A stretch of 64,000 nucleotides of DNA, taken from an uncultured Peptococcaceae bacterium (lineage in GTDB: Bacteria > Bacillota > Peptococcia > Peptococcales > Peptococcaceae). The notes beneath the pieces were generated by a model. The model was not told the origin of the DNA. It made no database searches and was given only the letters and a program-made list of their open reading frames with translations. How positions within the stretch are numbered: the stretch's first letter is position 1; every line of letters starts with the position of its first letter. The DNA is taken from assembly GCA_900552455.1 (NCBI GenBank), contig URZX01000002.1:62001-126000 (forward strand), given 5' to 3'. A program made the translations under genes and the position numbers. Below are positions 62,501-64,000 of the stretch, piece after piece.

Positions 62501-63129
62501 TCCGCCTGCTTGGCGAGGGGATCGATGCGCTGCTCGAGCTCGTAGAGGATGTCGTCGAGACGCGTCATGTCGTCGTTCGTCGATTCGAGCTTGCGCTCTG
62601 CTTCGCGCTTGCGGTATTTGTATTTGCTGATGCCTGCCGCTTCCTCGATGAGGCCGCGCCGCTCTTCGGCGTGCAGAGTGAGGATCTCTTCGATCTTGCC
62701 CTGACCGATGACGCTGAAGCCGTCCTTGCCGAGGCCAGTGTCCATGAAAAGCTCCTGAATGTCTCTCAGGCGGCAGGTGTTTTTGTTGAGCATATAATTG
62801 CTCTCGCCGGAGCGATAGAGCGTGCGCGAGACTTCGATCTCGTCGGCGTCCAGCGCGAAAATGCGCTGGCTGTTGTCGAGGATCATTGTCACCCGCGCCA
62901 TGCCGACGGGCTTGCGCCCGGCGCTGCCGGAAAAGATGACGTCTTCCATCTTCGCACCGCGCAGCGTTTTCGCGCTCTGCTCACCGAGCACCCAGCGGAT
63001 CGCGTCCACCACGTTGCTCTTGCCGCTGCCGTTTGGCCCGACGATGGCGGTCACTCCCGGCGAAAAAGAAAAATATACCTTATCTGCAAAGGATTTAAAA
63101 CCCTGGATCTCTAAGGATTTAAGAAACAT
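59569..63129 (-). CDS. smc: Chromosome condensation protein SMC
   Basis: Loop-extruding ATPase that organises and segregates the chromosome together with ScpA/ScpB. The 1,186 residues have an N-terminal Walker A (VGPNGSGKSNVVDAIRWVLG, about 28-47), two long coiled coils rich in Ala/Gln/Glu, a hinge (about 510-660) and the C-terminal signature LSGGERALTATALLFALLE with Walker B PFVILDEIEAALDEAN. Family length. It is 3 bp after the radical-SAM gene and before ftsY. Confidence 0.97.
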   Translation of the reverse strand: MFLKSLEIQGFKSFADKVYFSFSPGVTAIVGPNGSGKSNVVDAIRWVLGEQSAKTLRGAKMEDVIFSGSAGRKPVGMARVTMILDNSQRIFALDADEIEVSRTLYRSGESNYMLNKNTCRLRDIQELFMDTGLGKDGFSVIGQGKIEEILTLHAEERRGLIEEAAGISKYKYRKREAERKLESTNDDMTRLDDILYELEQRIDPLAKQAEKVRVYRGLKAESDKLQLAYLTKQLLQARDDEKAQLDTLEAEHEKALAAQTALDQSEAALAEAKQTLARERRAMESAQSAYTDSLRETQEHEKALSLLAERHQHAEERLATLSAQAEENHQKLTEVRENVETYARALAESQAEAAEIDSQAAQDQAALTAAENDVSALKTRIDSLQAEQFETLSEQAATNNTITRLEQAMSGDAARSERVASRLAELETQHEALAADVAQRQTEQAQSEAALTETESALAKLEHDMTTCRQALAAQQEQQRHLEQQLTQAQSRLETLEEFEASGEGYYQGVQQVLRAKKERRLSGIQGSILQLLEIPTEYLTAIENALGGAAQNVVVDDDRDAQQAIAWLKKERRGRVTFMPLNLVKGKRQDVDFHDDAVIGLALDLVQYDPKYEAVMAQLLGRVWVLRDLASATALAKRTGAKHRFVTLDGDVLAPGGSMTGGHQKKQSSIVHRKHEMGALKDKIAALTVEAAKIVDTAAKLQTQLEKLAQSQERGNARKQEEQLALREIAVVLEQQQAQVKRVQRELELERMNRDSLSAERATAEQDLARAKEAAEALSVKLETLAEDLAQARSDLGRAETAQQTAQAALQGVLVQQAARDEQVQHQRERYAAAVSEAARLQQAVAQQETDSAQLAEELATLSARLDDEHTALKTAQDSHFAVDATMQEAKARIDALEEDIREREKSVSEARSTSDNCWRAHSTSEMRLERTTEKLNQFEEQLLEAFGFSPDVAIAEADLELDTQDAPARLKTLKNKIARLGEINFTALEEYERVSEQAAFLQTQLEDLSLAKQKLEDVIHEMEQTMSRRFKEAYEKVNEQFSQIFTAMFGGGSARLELSLPGRYLETGVEIVAQPPGKKERVLTLLSGGERALTATALLFALLEVRPSPFVILDEIEAALDEANVERFASFIIQYTNKTQFIIISHRKGTMEAASVLYGITMDANGVSKQVSVRLSDYQDEQEA

Positions 63130-63132
63130 GTG

Positions 63133-64000
63133 TCACATTCTTTCTACTGTATCGTTCAAAACAGAAGCGTCGGCCACCACCGTCACCGGCTGGCCGCAGC
63201 GCTCTGATAAATAATGAAGGTTTTCGCGATGCTGACCGATCGCCTGCGAGAGAAATCGCGGTGCCACAGCAAACTGCACCGGCGCAGCCTCGTGCTCCCG
63301 CAATAGCGCCGCCATGCGCCGACGAAAGCGTCGCGCTTTCACAAGCTCGCCCAGCGCTGGATGGTAGGCGCCAGCGATGACATCTCCCTGCGAGAGGTTG
63401 TCCTCCGCCTGCAGCCCCACGCGGATCACCGGGATCTCTGCCGCATCGAAAAGATCGAGCAGCGCCGCCACCGTGTCGAGCACCGCATCCAGCGGCCACG
63501 GCTGATAGCTGCCTGCGGCATAAGCTTCCGCCAGCGCCGTGTCGCGGATCACCGCCGTTGGATAGATGCGCACCATATCCGGCGCCAGCTGCACGAGTCG
63601 TGCTCCGGTGGCAAGGCTTTTTTCCGGCGTATCGCCCGGCAGCGCCACCATCATCTGCGCACCGCAGCGAAACCCCGCCGCCTGCACGCGCCTGATCGCG
63701 TCCTCTGCCTGCGCCGCCGTGTGGCCCCGCTGAGACGCCGCCAGCACTTCGTCATCCAGCGATTGCACACCGATCTCCACCGTATCTACGCCGTAATGCG
63801 CAAGCCGCGCCAAAACCTCCGCGTCCAGCGCATCCGGGCGCGTCGAAAGACGGACCCGAGAAATGCGCCCGTCCTTTTTCAGCTGCGCCGCGCTTTCCAG
63901 AAGCGCCGTCTGCGTCTTGAGATCGATCGCCGTGAAGCTGCCGCCGTAAAACGCCAACTCCGGCAGCGTGCCGCTCGATGCCGCCCATTCCTCCGCCTGA
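63133..64000 (-). CDS. Elp3-like radical SAM protein, 5' end cut by window edge
   Basis: The frame is open from the right edge to the stop at 63133 (289 codons visible). Seen: LAFYGGSFTAID, RLSTRPDALDAE, VEIGVQSLDDEVL, FRCGAQMMVALPGDTPEK and MVRIYPTAVIRDTALAEAY, the TIM-barrel motifs of the Elp3/YhcC-type radical-SAM group. The CxxxCxxC cluster motif would lie upstream, outside the window. In Firmicutes a gene of this type often sits between rnc and smc. The C-terminal part is not an acetyltransferase domain, so it is not a full Elp3. The substrate is unknown. Confidence 0.85.
   Translation of the reverse strand, partial: QAEEWAASSGTLPELAFYGGSFTAIDLKTQTALLESAAQLKKDGRISRVRLSTRPDALDAEVLARLAHYGVDTVEIGVQSLDDEVLAASQRGHTAAQAEDAIRRVQAAGFRCGAQMMVALPGDTPEKSLATGARLVQLAPDMVRIYPTAVIRDTALAEAYAAGSYQPWPLDAVLDTVAALLDLFDAAEIPVIRVGLQAEDNLSQGDVIAGAYHPALGELVKARRFRRRMAALLREHEAAPVQFAVAPRFLSQAIGQHRENLHYLSERCGQPVTVVADASVLNDTVERM

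Overview
This 64 kb window is a chromosomal segment from a low-oxygen Bacillota (Firmicutes) bacterium. The evidence is the hrcA-grpE-dnaK-dnaJ operon behind a perfect CIRCE operator, the der-plsY-gpsA and smc-ftsY clusters, a ykkC-family riboswitch, an SLH-anchored surface protein, an ECF-type importer and a fused single-chain PurL. Most of it is GC-rich. I cannot name a genus. The enoate-reductase-type flavoenzyme and the Trep_Strep/MptD-type ECF cluster fit a gut or oral anaerobe, but that is inference. I see no tRNA, rRNA, CRISPR array, IS transposase or prophage.

Layout. 1-4.6 kb (minus): der, plsY and gpsA (cut by the window edge), then a glutamate-cysteine ligase-like gene and zapA. 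4.9-7.0 kb: a secreted GLUG/SLH surface protein, currently broken by two frameshifts, one of them in a G7 tract. 7.4-8.2 kb: a PBECR4 nuclease-fold gene preceded by a strong promoter, a folded non-coding RNA and a terminator. 8.4-11.4 kb (plus): rqcH, rlmH and a DsbA-family gene. 11.5-18.1 kb: a visibly AT-rich island with an Old Yellow Enzyme-type reductase, a metallo-beta-lactamase-fold hydrolase, a DASS-type transporter and a divergent LysR regulator, followed by a decayed copper-amine-oxidase-N/Ada-like pseudogene. 18.2-30.8 kb (minus): a nine-gene de novo purine operon, purEBCFMNHDL, under a ykkC-type (probably PRPP) riboswitch.

30.8-34.1 kb: yraN, yqeY, two zinc-ribbon membrane proteins, rpmB, a CPBP protease and a probable 25-residue peptide gene. 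34.2-38.7 kb (plus): mutY, an LCP cell-wall ligase, an XRE regulator with two paralogous small membrane proteins, a further small membrane protein and a DUF3267 protease-like protein. 38.7-46.4 kb: an AraC regulator divergent from an ECF importer (S, T and fused AA') followed by two ABC half-transporters. This cluster carries at least six copies of a 45-bp hairpin repeat. Some are inserted in frame in coding sequence and two sit in the regulatory gap. 46.5-52.2 kb (minus): a short UvrA paralogue, a rhodanese lipoprotein, a barnase-barstar pair, an alpha/beta hydrolase and a DUF554 protein. 52.3-57.1 kb (minus): the CIRCE-controlled heat-shock operon. 57.2-64 kb (minus): an MtaD-type deaminase, ftsY, smc and a radical-SAM protein cut by the right edge.

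The most unusual signals are the 45-bp in-frame hairpin repeat, whose stems vary by compensatory changes, the RNA in front of the PBECR4 gene, the acquired reductase/hydrolase/transporter island, the purine-operon riboswitch, and two homopolymer tracts that put a surface-protein gene and an AraC regulator out of frame.
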